Source: Trichomonas tenax (taxonomy: Eukaryota > Parabasalia > Trichomonadida > Trichomonadidae). Taken from it: a stretch of 64,000 nt of DNA. Made by a program: the position numbers and the translations under genes. Below the pieces are notes generated by a model. That model saw only the letters and a list, made by a program, of their open reading frames with translations, did not search any database and was not told the DNA's origin. Position 1 is the first letter of the stretch. Every line of letters starts with the position of its first letter. The stretch lies in the NCBI GenBank assembly GCA_023091735.1, contig JALKBU010000114.1, forward strand, positions 1 to 64,000. Reading direction: 5' to 3'. Shown here piece by piece: positions 42,749 to 52,863 of this stretch.

Positions 42749-43231
42749 ATGCCTCGTATATCAAATGAACTTATAGATAGCTTGAAGGATCTCACTACAC
42801 TCCAGGAAGTGCTCAATGGGGGAGAAGACATCAACCAGAAGGCTGATGATGAATCGAACCTATTACACTATGCTGCATTTGAATCGCCTCCAGAGGTGAT
42901 CGACTTCTTGGTACAGAGAGGACTCAATGTCAACAGTATCAACACAATGGGACTTGCGCCGATCCACTTCGCCTGCTTATTTGGGAGATTCAACTCGTTC
43001 ACGAAATTAGTGGAACTTGGTGCCGACCCTCTCGTGAGAGATAGAAATGGTCGCTCTCTCATCTTCTACGCAATTTTTAACAAGATCAGTTTTGACGAAT
43101 TGATTTCGAGTCTCAGAGACCACTATGGCATTAACGTCAACGAGCGAGACCAAGATGGAAACACAATAATGCACTATTTATGTTCTGGACTCCCGTGGAT
43201 AACTCTGCTTGGATTAGAGCAATTCCTTTAA
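42749..43231 (+). CDS. Small ankyrin-repeat protein
   Basis: 160 residues from ATG at 42749, just after an initiator. An N-terminal helix (ISNELIDSLKDLTTLQEVLN) is followed by about three ankyrin repeats: 'NLLHYAAFESPPEVIDFLVQ', 'MGLAPIHFACLFGRFNSFTK' then 'LVELGADPLVRD', and 'GRSLIFYAIFNKISFDELIS'; a last half repeat is 'DGNTIMHYLCSG'. Ankyrin proteins form one of the largest gene families in trichomonads; partners are unknown. Much shorter than typical relatives, and no coiled coil. It lies head-to-head with a broken paralogue. The upstream GTG at 42722 is not used. Confidence 0.8.
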   Translation: MPRISNELIDSLKDLTTLQEVLNGGEDINQKADDESNLLHYAAFESPPEVIDFLVQRGLNVNSINTMGLAPIHFACLFGRFNSFTKLVELGADPLVRDRNGRSLIFYAIFNKISFDELISSLRDHYGINVNERDQDGNTIMHYLCSGLPWITLLGLEQFL

Positions 43232-43517
43232 TTATATTTTCGTTATGGAAAAAATAAAACTCATATATTTTATATTGCCACAAAGAACGCGTGTTTTCAT
43301 GCGGGGCAAAAAAAAAAACATTTATTTCATCGCAAATTAAGAGAATAGCTTCATTCACTGAGAAAACAAAATAGATCACAGAAATTCTCAATGCTCTGTG
43401 ATTCAGTTCTAAACTTCTATATATTTTATGCTAAAAGGAACTACCTCTTAAGTAAACATAACATTTGAAATTTTTGTTTAAAAATCAAAAATGGATAAAA
43501 ATAAAAATTAAAACTGT

Positions 43518-45521
43518 TTAGAACTGTGGGAGGGCAGAAAGATCTGGGACTGGTGTCTTTGAGTAATAATCAAGGACCTTCTTGGCGCGGTCAGCAACCT
43601 TCTCAGGTGTGAGCCCGAAGTGATCGTAGATCTGTGCAGCTGGAGCGGAGAGGCCGAATGTCTCAACGCCGAAGTGGACGTGAGAGTACTTCTGCCAGCC
43701 CTGAGCGATGCCAGCTTCGATGGAGATTGTTGGGACGTTGCCTGGGAGGACCTTCTTCCTGTACTCCTCTGACTGCTCCTCGAAGATCTCAATGCATGGC
43801 ATAGAGATAACGCGGACTGGAACGTCGAGCTTAGCAGCAGCATCGACGGCGAGCTTGAGCTCTGTGCCTGTGCCGATGAGGATGAGCTTTGGATTCTCGC
43901 ACTCCTTGACGACGTAGCCACCCTTGAGGGCGCCATCGAAGCAGACGCCTGGGACTGGAGGAGCGTTCTGGCGGGAGAGGGCGAAGACAGCTGGGCGGGA
44001 TGGGCCTGTCATGGCAGCTGTGTAGCAGGCTGATGTCTCGAGGAGGTCAGCTGGGCGGAGAAGGAGAACGTTTGGAATAGCGCGGACAATGGCGAAGTTC
44101 TCAACGTTCTGGTGTGTTGGACCATCCTCACCGAGGCCAATGGAGTCGTGTGTCATGATGAGGAGCTGGCGGAGCTTCTCGAGGGCGGCAACTCTCAATG
44201 CGCCGAGGCCGTACTGGATGAAGACGAAGAATGTAGCGACGAATGGGACGAGGCCTGGGAGTCCATAGAACTGAATACCGTTGGCGATGCCCATCATGCC
44301 GTGCTCACGGATACCGAACTCGAAGTAGCGGCCCTCGCGGCAGTCTGCCTGGAAAGCCTTGTGGCCTGTGAGTGCTGTGTTGTTGGATGGCGTGAGGTCA
44401 GCAGAACCACCGAGGAGACCTGGGAGGTGTGGAACCATAGCGTTGAGCATGACACCAGAAGCGACACGTGTTGCGACGTTCTTGTCATCGTTCATTGGCA
44501 TGAACTTCTTGAACTCCTCGACTGTCCAGTTTGGATGGATGATCTGCTCGAGCTCTGCGTACTCAGCTGGGTACTTCTTGGCATACTCGGCGTACATAGC
44601 GCGCCATACCTCGGCCTTCTTGTGGGCGTTCTCGCGGACCTCATCGTAGTACTTGTAGACGGCTTGTGGGACGACGAAGAACTCCTGTGGGTTGAAGCCG
44701 AAGAATTGCTTGCACTTGGCGAGCTGGTCCTTGTTGAGTGGTGTGCCGTGGACCTTAGAGGAGTCAGCAATCTCAGAGCCAAAGCCGATTGTTGTCTTGA
44801 GAGCGATCAAAACTGGTGCGCCCTTGACTTCCATGGCCTCCTTGATGGCCTTTTCGATGGCCTCGAGGTCTGTGTCGGCGTTTGGAACAACCATTGTGTG
44901 CCAGCCGTAAGCGCGGTACCTGGCGAGAACGTCCTCTGTGAATGCGAGGTTTGTGTTGCCGTCGATTGTGATGTGGTTGTCATCATAGAGGCAGATGAGG
45001 TTGTCGAGCTTCTGGTGGCCCGCCCATGATGCTGTCTCGCACTGGACACCTTCCATCATCTCACCATCGGAAACGAAGGCGAAAACCTTGTGATTGAAGA
45101 GTGGGAAGTCTGGCTTGTTGAATCTGGCGGCCATGTTGAGCTCAGCAGCGGCCATACCGATAGCGTAGCCGATACCTTGGCCAAGTGGGCCTGTTGTTGC
45201 CTCGATTTCGTGGATGAGATGGTGCTCTGGGTGGCCGGCGCACTTGGAGTTGAGCTGGCGGAAGTTCTTGATATCATCCATCGAGATGCAGCGTGTGTAG
45301 AGGTGGAGCATACTGTACATGAGGGAAGAAGCGTGGCCTGGGCCGAGAACGAAGCGGTCACGGTTGATCCAGTCCTTCTCGAAGCTCAAGAACTTGGACC
45401 AAAGAACATGTGCGGCTGGAGCGAGGCCGAGTGGGGCGCCTGGGTGGCCGGAGTTGGCCTTCGAGACCATGTCGACTGCAAGGCAGCGGATTGTGGAGAC
45501 GCAAAGTTTGTCTGTTTCCAT
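43518..45521 (-). CDS. tkt: Transketolase
   Basis: 667 residues, the usual full length. Transfers two-carbon units between sugar phosphates in the non-oxidative pentose phosphate pathway, using thiamine diphosphate and Mg2+. Visible motifs: GHPG (25-28), 'GHASSLMYSMLHLY' (62-75), 'GPLGQG' (111-116), the ThDP-binding 'SDGEMMEG' (151-158) with N182 (DDNHITIDG), the pyrimidine-domain 'FEFGIREHGMMGIANG' with its catalytic Glu, and 'THDSIGLGEDGPTHQ' and the C-terminal 'GIAQGWQKY'. Ser at the first position of the SDG motif replaces the usual Gly. Extreme GC-ending codon bias indicates very high expression and creates long shadow frames on the plus strand. An initiator lies 18 nt upstream. Confidence 0.97.
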   Translation of the reverse strand: METDKLCVSTIRCLAVDMVSKANSGHPGAPLGLAPAAHVLWSKFLSFEKDWINRDRFVLGPGHASSLMYSMLHLYTRCISMDDIKNFRQLNSKCAGHPEHHLIHEIEATTGPLGQGIGYAIGMAAAELNMAARFNKPDFPLFNHKVFAFVSDGEMMEGVQCETASWAGHQKLDNLICLYDDNHITIDGNTNLAFTEDVLARYRAYGWHTMVVPNADTDLEAIEKAIKEAMEVKGAPVLIALKTTIGFGSEIADSSKVHGTPLNKDQLAKCKQFFGFNPQEFFVVPQAVYKYYDEVRENAHKKAEVWRAMYAEYAKKYPAEYAELEQIIHPNWTVEEFKKFMPMNDDKNVATRVASGVMLNAMVPHLPGLLGGSADLTPSNNTALTGHKAFQADCREGRYFEFGIREHGMMGIANGIQFYGLPGLVPFVATFFVFIQYGLGALRVAALEKLRQLLIMTHDSIGLGEDGPTHQNVENFAIVRAIPNVLLLRPADLLETSACYTAAMTGPSRPAVFALSRQNAPPVPGVCFDGALKGGYVVKECENPKLILIGTGTELKLAVDAAAKLDVPVRVISMPCIEIFEEQSEEYRKKVLPGNVPTISIEAGIAQGWQKYSHVHFGVETFGLSAPAAQIYDHFGLTPEKVADRAKKVLDYYSKTPVPDLSALPQF

Positions 45522-45529
45522 TTTTCGCG

Positions 45530-45541
45530 AAAAAAAAGTGA
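45530..45541 (-). promoter_or_regulatory. Initiator of the transketolase gene
   Basis: The minus strand reads TCACTTTTTTTT; its A is at 45539, exactly 18 nt before the ATG at 45521. Confidence 0.7.
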
Positions 45542-46203
45542 TGAACTCACTTTAATCGTTTTTTCTTCAATTAGAGACGATAGAAACCAATGACGATAAA
45601 AAATCAACAAATTGGTCGAAGAACAAATTTTCATATTTTCATTCATTCCTTCATTTGCTGCAGATATTTATAGCAAAATTTTTGGAAAAATTCAACTTCA
45701 AAGTGTATTATGGAAAGTTGGCATCAGGAAGCCAGCTCTATGCGTCTTGGCACTGCTCAAAATGCGGAATCTTGACGTGATCCCTGGATTCTGGGGGATT
45801 ACTTGTATAAAATATTTCAAAGATTAAAACAAAATAGCGAACACATGAAAGACGACTGCCACTGAGGAGATACGGACTTAGCCAGTATATTTGCAATGAA
45901 GAGAGAAGCTGATTATCATAAATTCAATTGTAATCATTATCTCAACAACTGAGAATATACAGAATTTGCCAATTTCGTAAGTATAATCATTTGCAGCACT
46001 ACATGGTGGGTGTTATACTAATCGTGATTAATATCATTCAACCCCAGACCTGTCTAGAAATATTCTTTCAGATGGTAAGGTTAAATATTTTTGACATTTT
46101 CGGAATTTATGTGTCAACTCTCTTGAAATTGAATTTGCTTTACATGTCATTAAAAATTTACATAGCAAACATGAAAAAAATCTGACAAATATAATTTTTT
46201 GGA
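45542..46203. other. Intergenic with TTTACATGTCA motifs before Tfb5
   Basis: No supported gene. Motif-like TTTATGTGTCAA (46107), TTTACATGTCAT (46139) and TTTACATAGCAA (46157) lie in the last 100 bp before the Tfb5 ATG. Confidence 0.45.
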
Positions 46204-46458
46204 ATGTTTTTCGGTGTTCCTAAGCAAGGAGAGTTCATTGAATGCACAGATTCCGCCATCAGAGAATATTTAATATTCTTGAACAGCAAGGAGCCACAAG
46301 AACATAAATTCATTATCGCAGACATCGATGACCGATTTTTGTTCATTAAAGCAGGTTTTGCTGATAAATTGAAAGAGAAAATCAACATGTTGGTTACAAG
46401 CAATACATTCGCAGAAGAAGATCGTGATTCCAAGAAGAAAAGACAAAAAGTTATTTAA
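46204..46458 (+). CDS. TFIIH subunit Tfb5/TTDA-like (GTF2H5 family)
   Basis: 84 residues. The order 'GEFIECTDSAIREYLIFLNS', 'HKFIIADIDDRFLFIKA', 'LKEKINMLVTSNTF' matches Tfb5/TTDA (G..IECD.A....L..LD....KFII.DIDD...FI.......L..R......N.F), also near 70 residues in other eukaryotes, plus a Lys-rich tail of about 14. Tfb5 stabilises the TFIIH core (with p52/Tfb2) for nucleotide excision repair and transcription. Intact, with ATG at 46204. The small size makes it easy to miss in annotation. Confidence 0.85.
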   Translation: MFFGVPKQGEFIECTDSAIREYLIFLNSKEPQEHKFIIADIDDRFLFIKAGFADKLKEKINMLVTSNTFAEEDRDSKKKRQKVI

Positions 46459-46914
46459 ATTCTTCTAAAATTCTTTGTTTGTTATATTAATTGTTTTGTT
46501 ATACGATACAAAAGATTTGACCCTATCTGTTGGTCATCTTTGCAATAGAATAAAATATTTTGATCAAATAGTTCTTTGATTTCCCAGATAACAGTAGCTG
46601 AAAGACTCTTTAGGAGGAAAGCTTTATAGTCACAGATATAAGTGAAGTCTTCTTGTTTTCTCATTAAATTTTGACAAAATGAAATTGCAAGATTTAATGC
46701 ATAATTAGTTTTTTATTCATATTACTCAAGGTTAATCAACAACTTTCATAATATCATTTTTAATCAAAAATGAATCTTAATGAAATCATTGATGACCATC
46801 AAGACCTTGTTGACAAAAAGGAGGGTATTTATGGATAGATGTTTTTAACATATATTATTTAGTATATATATAAAATTACAAACAATAAAAGCTAAATATC
46901 TAAAATAGGGAAAA
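46459..46914. other. Intergenic between convergent genes
   Basis: A 60-codon minus frame (46482-46664) and a short plus frame near 46770 ('MNLNEIIDDHQDLVDKKEG') look like small gene relics, but neither can be identified. Confidence 0.35.
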
Positions 46915-47721
46915 TTAGAAACCATTTTCCCAGTATGTATCGAATTTGTTCTCTATAGGAATAGAATGATCATCAAAATGATCATCTAAATCAAACATGA
47001 AAGGAGAGGAACCACTGAAGTTTGTATTTTCCTCATTTAGAGGTATTGACGATTCTGTTGAATATTGGCTATCTATTGAAAAATTGAAGATATTTGGATC
47101 TGAAAAAGGAATGGTCGCTGAAGATGACGATTCATTTCCTGAAATGAGCATTTTCTCAGGTGGTGTGGAAAGTTGTGTCTGAAAGATTTGAGGAATTGGC
47201 GGCGCCTGCCTTCTTGGGAAAATACGATTCTGATTCACGCTTGGTGTGAACTGCATCGGACGACCGAGCGAGAGGCGGTGTCTTGAGAGCCACGACCATC
47301 TATTTTTAACAGCGTTTGAAGATCTGCCAGGAAGGAAATGCGCAATCTTAGACCACATATTGCCGTGAATTTGCTGCTGCTTCAGTAGAATTTGGTCTTC
47401 CTGCGATGTCCAATTGTCTTTATTCAATGATGGACAGAGTTGATTTGTCCATCTTTCTCTACACTGCTTTCCAGTTCTGCCGTTGACTTCTGTGGCCACC
47501 AAAGACCAGTTGCTCATGCCGTGTTTCGTGACACTTTCGATGAGCATTCTGTCTTCTTCAGGCATCCACTTTGATTTTTTCGATGAACCGTCTTTCGTTT
47601 GAGGCTTGGGCTGTGTGGCGCTCGGTGATGAAGCAAGAGGTGACTCTGAGAAGTTATCATCGGAAAAAGGAAAAATATCTTTATCAGAAGTCATAATACT
47701 CGTTTCTTCAAAACTTTCCAT
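46915..47721 (-). CDS. R2R3 Myb-like DNA-binding protein
   Basis: 268 residues. Two Myb repeats: R2 at about 52-100 ('KWMPEEDRMLIESVTKHGMS', 'NWSLVATEVNGRTGKQCRER', W) and R3 at about 103-150 ('NWTSQEDQILLKQQQIHGNM', 'WSKIAHFLPGRSSNAVKNRW'). The regular tryptophans and the recognition helices (GKQCRERW, SNAVKNRW) are intact. The N-terminus is acidic/Ser-rich and the C-terminal half is Ser/Asn/Pro-rich, as in transcription regulators. Trichomonads have a very large Myb family, some members binding core promoter or initiator-proximal sites. Targets unknown. Confidence 0.92.
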   Translation of the reverse strand: MESFEETSIMTSDKDIFPFSDDNFSESPLASSPSATQPKPQTKDGSSKKSKWMPEEDRMLIESVTKHGMSNWSLVATEVNGRTGKQCRERWTNQLCPSLNKDNWTSQEDQILLKQQQIHGNMWSKIAHFLPGRSSNAVKNRWSWLSRHRLSLGRPMQFTPSVNQNRIFPRRQAPPIPQIFQTQLSTPPEKMLISGNESSSSATIPFSDPNIFNFSIDSQYSTESSIPLNEENTNFSGSSPFMFDLDDHFDDHSIPIENKFDTYWENGF

Positions 47722-47984
47722 TTTTTTGCTTAAAAATTTTCTTTAGTTTACGTCAATTTTCATTAGTTTATGACAATTTTCTTTACTTTACATGATTTAA
47801 GTTTTATATACATCATTTATACACAATATTATCATCAATTTTATAGCAAATTGATAATTGAATGGGCCATATTTTGATGATATTCTGGATCGCAATTAGA
47901 TATAGAGTCTATTTCATAATTTGAGAATCATTCAAAAATTTGAAAAATTTCACAAAATTTTGGAATACTGCTCAACGATATTTA
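47722..47984. promoter_or_regulatory. Upstream region of the Myb gene with TTTACRTCA-type motifs
   Basis: Reads GTTTACGTCAATTTTC, GTTTATGACAATTTTC and TTTACATGAT within 47740-47795, spaced about 24 bp, a degenerate version of the motif arrays at 22.9 and 25.2 kb. Confidence 0.35.
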
Positions 47985-49778
47985 TTATATAAAATTTTGA
48001 CATTTATTTTGCAATAACGATTTTGATGTTGAATATCCGTGAATTTGACTGATCATCGTAAATTTGCTTCTTAATTTCTCGCTTAAATTCGGTTTCTTAT
48101 CAACAATACTCGAAAAATTGGAGTTTAATGGAATAAAAAACATTATTGGAATAAAGGTGACTTTATTCGAATAAAGTGAATTTGGAATCAAACCCTATTT
48201 TGGAATAACCGCCAATTTGGAATAATGACTGTTATTCCATATGCCAAAAATAGGTCAAAAAGTGACAATAATTGAATGCCCGATTTTTTTGGAATCAAAA
48301 TGAATTCGGAATCAAAAGTGGAATAATGGAATTAGGAATCGACCTCAGGGTCTCTGTTATATAGCAACTTATTATGAAGTTGTTAGCTGACATCGAGCTT
48401 GTTTACATGTCAGTTATTCTTCCACTTTGATTCCACGTTTTTGTCGAATAGAGAATACATTGATGCGTGCTATGATATATGCAAGACGACAGCCAATGAA
48501 TTCTATCGATTGAAAATGTAGTTTTGCTTTAAAATGAGAAGATAACAGAATAAATCACTTCTAACTTTTCGATTTTTTAATCATTGTTATTGCATATGCT
48601 CTATATTTGAAGCGCCCATCGATTTTGAAGATCCGGATATTCCAAATATTTCACGTGTGATTAAATACCTGAAATAGATTGAGAAAAATTGCTTCGCCTC
48701 ATTGCTCACTTGGCAAAACACTCCAAGCTTTAATGAAGAGGTTTGCTGGTTTGACGCGCGGTAGTCCTTCCTTTTTCCTTTTTACCACAAATTATGGATG
48801 ATAATGCTATCTCAATTTGAATTGGAATTGAGGATAAAGTGATTATGTTTCCAACTGCCTGACGGTTATTCCAAAGTATTTTTGATTCCATTATTATCCA
48901 TGATTCCTAATTCCAATATTGAAGTTGATTCCGAATTTTGAGAACATTATGCACATATCCAAATATTCGGCGATTCCAAATAATTCGGGTATTCAATTAT
49001 TGTCACTTTTTGACCTATTTTTGGCATATGGAATAACCGTCATTATTCCAAATTGGCGGTTATTCCAAAATAGGGTTTGATTCCAAATTCACTTTATTCG
49101 CATAAAGTCACCTTTATTCCAATAATGTTTTTTATTCCATTAAACTCCATTTTCATATTTTTCAATGAATTCCTGTGAACTCCTACTTAAGAGAATCATC
49201 AATACCAAATAGTGTATATCATTTTCGTTTCCCAATGTACCAAGGAAATGTCTTATGCATACGGATGAGTCTAACTTCTCATGACTTATAAAACTTTGAA
49301 CACCAGATCCCAAATCCGACATTATATGGAATACATTACTATGTCAATAATACTCCATATTCAAATCGTTATTGAACATATCAATGAAACATCTATAAAA
49401 ATAAAAGTATGCTTACGAATCTTCAGTCCTTCCTATGTAAAACCCTATTGTATATCCATTTAGATCAATGATTATTCTCGGGATAATTATTACATAATTA
49501 GAAATAGGAAAAGTCGCATCAAGCTGGAGCAATTTAGAATGTGTTGTGGCATTTCCTGCCTCCTGGCAAATCCAAAATAAAAATTCAACTGGCTTTCCAT
49601 TGACAATAATTAGAGATTCCTCATTGACTGCATTTTCTCCAAATTTGACACAAGCATGACCAGGAAGAGTTAATAATAAAGCTCCAATTTCATTTGTGCT
49701 AGCTGTATTGCTACGTGTATCAAAATTGATTGAATGAGAAAGAACTTCTTTAAATTCCTGATTATAATTCGAATACCA
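47985..49778 (-). pseudogene. Mutator-like (MULE) transposase relic, split by another element
   Basis: Reading from 49778 on the minus strand: 'WYSNYNQEFKEVLSHSINFD', 'LIIVNGKPVEFLFWICQEAG', then 'LLQLDATFPISNYVIIIPRI' with a first catalytic Asp as in MULE transposases, 'GYTIGFYIGRTEDS', and TAA at 49413. The same frame resumes at 49322 with 'MSDLGSGVQSFISHEKLDSS' and 'VCIRHFLGTLGNEND' (second Asp and the C..H pair), 'SRSSQEFIEKYEN'. It is interrupted at 49148 by a 1-kb TIR element and resumes at 48119 with 'FSSIVDKKPNLSEKLRSKFT'. So the frame carries stops plus an insertion: inactive. Trichomonad genomes hold many MULE-type elements. Confidence 0.6.
48120..49148. mobile_element. Non-autonomous TIR element inside the transposase relic
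   Basis: Terminal inverted repeats of about 160 bp (48120-48280 and 48990-49148; tip GGAGTTTAATGGAATAAAAA) are about 95% alike and rich in GGAATMA words. The interior (about 700 bp) has no transposase frame. Excising it would rejoin two halves of one minus-strand frame, so it inserted after the host gene. No clear target-site duplication was found. Confidence 0.75.
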
Positions 49779-49833
49779 TTTCAGCGATGATTATAATCGA
49801 TTGTGTAAATTTAAATTAAATTCAAGGTTGCCA

Positions 49834-52473
49834 TTACGTGTCAAAAAATGGCAATAAATTATTTTTGAAACTTTTTTCTGTCACCTTGCAAAAAATGCCA
49901 GGGCAAACCCTAACCATTATAATAGTAAAATCTATATAATTACTTGACGTTATTTTAAAAACAACTTGATCGCTGCTAACTTGTTTGATAATGTATCTCG
50001 AGCTTTGAAAAGAAATTGTAATTTGCATTGGACAGTGCTTTATTCGCGAGATTATTAAAATATCTGGTAGCTGTTTTAGAAATTGCAATACTTGCTCCAA
50101 CGTGAAATATTCCAATCCTGAATCGCCGAATTCCATATTAAGAAATACAGATCTGTCAATTACTCCATTTGCTATCTTGCGATGAACGAAAGAAACTTTG
50201 CGACCTTCAACTAAAAATAGATCTTCTTTGAATTCCATTGGAACACCTAATTGGAATATTACATTATCTTGCGAGTTGAAATAGTATTTTTCGTAATATG
50301 GAACAATCTCAGGAAGTAACGCCGGCCTTGTGCTGATAGCGTCAAATAATATTTGCTCAAAACCATCAATATTTGGAATGATATTCATGTAATTAAAATA
50401 TTTGAACATTTTAAAATTGTTTTCTATAATGCATATCCTATAGAATAGAATGGAATAGTTTTCAAAGAATCTATAATTAAATAAAGATACTATTTTGTTG
50501 ATACAATTGCAGCGAATTAAAGCTGTTATCGCCTGTGGAATATGTTGAATTGGGATCGAAATATTGTTAAAGTTAATCTTAAAAGGATACATGTCGAACA
50601 TCAAAAAAGGAAATCTGTATTCTTTCGAAAGAAATTCTGATACAAAATCACTGCCTGAGAATATTATTATATTAATAAGCTGATTGGAAACATTTTTGAT
50701 GTCAGATATCAATCCTTTAAGGATATTCGCTGATTCGAAAAGTGCTATTAACTCTACAAAGTTAAGCTTGATGTATAGGTCATTTATCCAAACAATCGGT
50801 TTCGTCACATCTTCGATAGGAGACACCTCAACCGGTCGTTCAGTATATAGTTCACAACCTCTTCAAATTGTTTTTGAGGGATTAAAGGCTTCATAAAAAT
50901 AGAATATGTAACATTTTTTGACAATTGAAATTGCTGAATTAGTTGCTTCAAAGTATCTGGAGTTTTTTATGTGTTACGAAATAATTTGAGAGATTTGAGT
51001 TACATAAAAGCATGCCAATACGGTATGTATGAATTGGGAGACTTAAATTAAATCCAACAATGAATGTGGAAAATTCTTGAATGCCAAACTGTTTAATTGC
51101 AGTTTCCGTTTGGACATCAATTGAACCTACTCCTTATGTAATTTTAATAAAATTATCAAGTAACTCTCCAAACTGTTTTACTAATTGAGGAACATTAAAT
51201 TTTGAATTACATGGCGTGATGTAATTATTATAACATGATTCATTCTTCAACATCTTACATGAGGTTGATTGTCGGTTATTTAATCGATTCATTAAAATAG
51301 ATGAAGACAACTGAAACATTTCAATTCCACTTAGTTGCTCAAATGAGATACCCATATTTTTTGTTTTAATTTATTAATTTGGGCAACAGGATTTGATGGA
51401 GTGTCTCCTATGAAGCTTTCACCGGTTTCAAGTGATTTTATCAATAACTTTGGTCTATTTCCATCTTTATAAATGTGGTTAATATAGTAAACTTTTGTAT
51501 TATTAATGACATATGAAGATCGTAAAACAATAGATGTATATCCTAATGGAAAAATATATCTTGAAGTTTCGAAATTGCTGTCATTAATGATAGAGCCAAA
51601 AGAAATGATATATGAATTGGGTGATGTTTTAATAAAATATGGAATCCGTGAAATAATGAGTTGAGGATCTGGTGTTAATAAATTGATACATTTTGTACCA
51701 TTAAGAGTAACAACTGAAACTTGAATTGCATCATAAGCATGTGTTATGCATTCATGCCCAATGCTTGGAGCACTTGCGTTTGAGTCTGAAATTGGTTGAT
51801 TTATGGAGCTTGCAATAACTTCAGCCATTTGATTTACAAGTGTTGCATCTGTTCTTTTAATATTCAGATCAAATGTTTTCATCATTCTATCATACATCCT
51901 CTCTATTCTATTGATTAGCTTATTTGACAACCTGAATAGACATTTATCATCTAATAAATTTTTAAAATCAATCTGTTCATAAAATAATAAATATGGAATA
52001 AAATATTCTATATCATTTCTTTCCCCCTTCATTAAATATATATATTCCTCTTCACTTATCTCCTTAACATTTTGATCGTCATATAATATTTGTTTGTTTC
52101 TATGCACGCAAATATAATGCCCATGATCAACATCTCCTTTGTGCAGTATGATAGATTTCAAGATATAAATTAGTTTTTGATTGTAGTATTTTGATAACTT
52201 CAAAGGTGATTCAATTTCAATTTTAGAGCAATCTTTTTTTCCATATTGATTGCGATTTATAAAAGCAGTCAGAACTTTTGGTGCATGCGTGATTAATGAT
52301 TGCGCAACTAAATCTTGATATTTTCCATTAATATTATAACTTTTCAGTGGATTGAAATAACGGTGAATGCTATCGATTACAGAGCAATCCACACCAATTC
52401 CTATTTGAAAAGTGGATTCTGAGAGAATTTCATTTGCTTCTGGATAATGTGTCTGGGTAGATAATATAAACAA
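49834..52473 (-). pseudogene. Decayed USP-type ubiquitin hydrolase (family C19), N-terminus lost
   Basis: The first piece (52473-51331) holds the second half of a USP domain: 'LTAFINRNQYGKKDCSKIEI' then 'ESPLKLSKYYN' and the His box 'GDVDHGHYICVHR', followed by 'LYDDQNVKEISEEEY'. The Cys box is absent. A frameshift near 51340 leads to 'MGISFEQLSGIEMFQLSSSI'. Around 50830-51130 the coding shifts frame at least twice ('VQTETAIKQFGIQEFSTFIV', 'LKQLIQQFQLSKNVTYSIFM'). A 330-codon piece (50826-49834) ends the gene. Large C19 proteins of this shape are common in trichomonads. No ATG at the 5' end; it stops 45 bp from the hairpin cluster. Confidence 0.72.
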
Positions 52474-52517
52474 GGAATTATGGAAACAACTTTAAAAAAT
52501 TCATATAATTCATAAGA

Positions 52518-52621
52518 TTCGAGATTCTCTCGTTTTTCTGTGCCAGTGCAGCATTGAGACCCACTATTTCATTTCTATGTCCCAATGCTGCACTAGCACA
52601 GAAAAACGAGAGAATCTCGAA
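52518..52621. ncRNA. Hairpin 1 of a four-hairpin cluster
   Basis: 39-bp stem (52518-52556 with 52583-52621) with a single G-T/A-C type mismatch and a 26-nt loop. Left arm begins TTCGAGATTCTCTCGTTTTT. Pre-miRNA-like size; RNA status is a hypothesis. Confidence 0.45.
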
Positions 52622-52629
52622 ATTCGAAC

Positions 52630-52725
52630 AAATGTTGTGTTTCATGCAATAATCACAGTGACGATGTTACATTGCAGTTGTGTTTGTGCATTGTCACTGT
52701 GATTATTGCATGAAACACAACTTTT
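52630..52725. ncRNA. Hairpin 2 of the cluster
   Basis: Perfect 29-bp stem (52634-52662 with 52693-52721; left arm starts GTTGTGTTTCATGCAATAAT), extendable by about four more pairs including a wobble; loop about 22 nt. Sequence unrelated to hairpins 1, 3 and 4. Confidence 0.45.
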
Positions 52726-52769
52726 TTAAGAGTATTAAATTATCTGATTGGAATGTTGTTTTTACAGCT

Positions 52770-52834
52770 GTGAGTGATATGCCAATGATTTTGTGGAATA
52801 TTGTGCCACAGAACCATTGGCATATCGCTTACAC
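52770..52834. ncRNA. Hairpin 3 of the cluster
   Basis: Arms 52770-52796 and 52806-52834 pair with a few wobbles and one bulge (core GATATGCCAATG); 9-nt loop AATATTGTG. The G-T wobbles, where pairing is kept despite base changes, fit a structure used as RNA. Confidence 0.45.
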
Positions 52835-52863
52835 CTGGAGTGAATTTCAAAATGTCGTCAATA

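Noticed and set aside
44112..45029. Long plus-strand frames (up to 305 codons) across the transketolase gene
   Set aside because: They are antisense to an intact, strongly codon-biased gene; composition is a mirror of its codons and no family is visible. The same applies to frames antisense to the SERBP1-like and protease genes.
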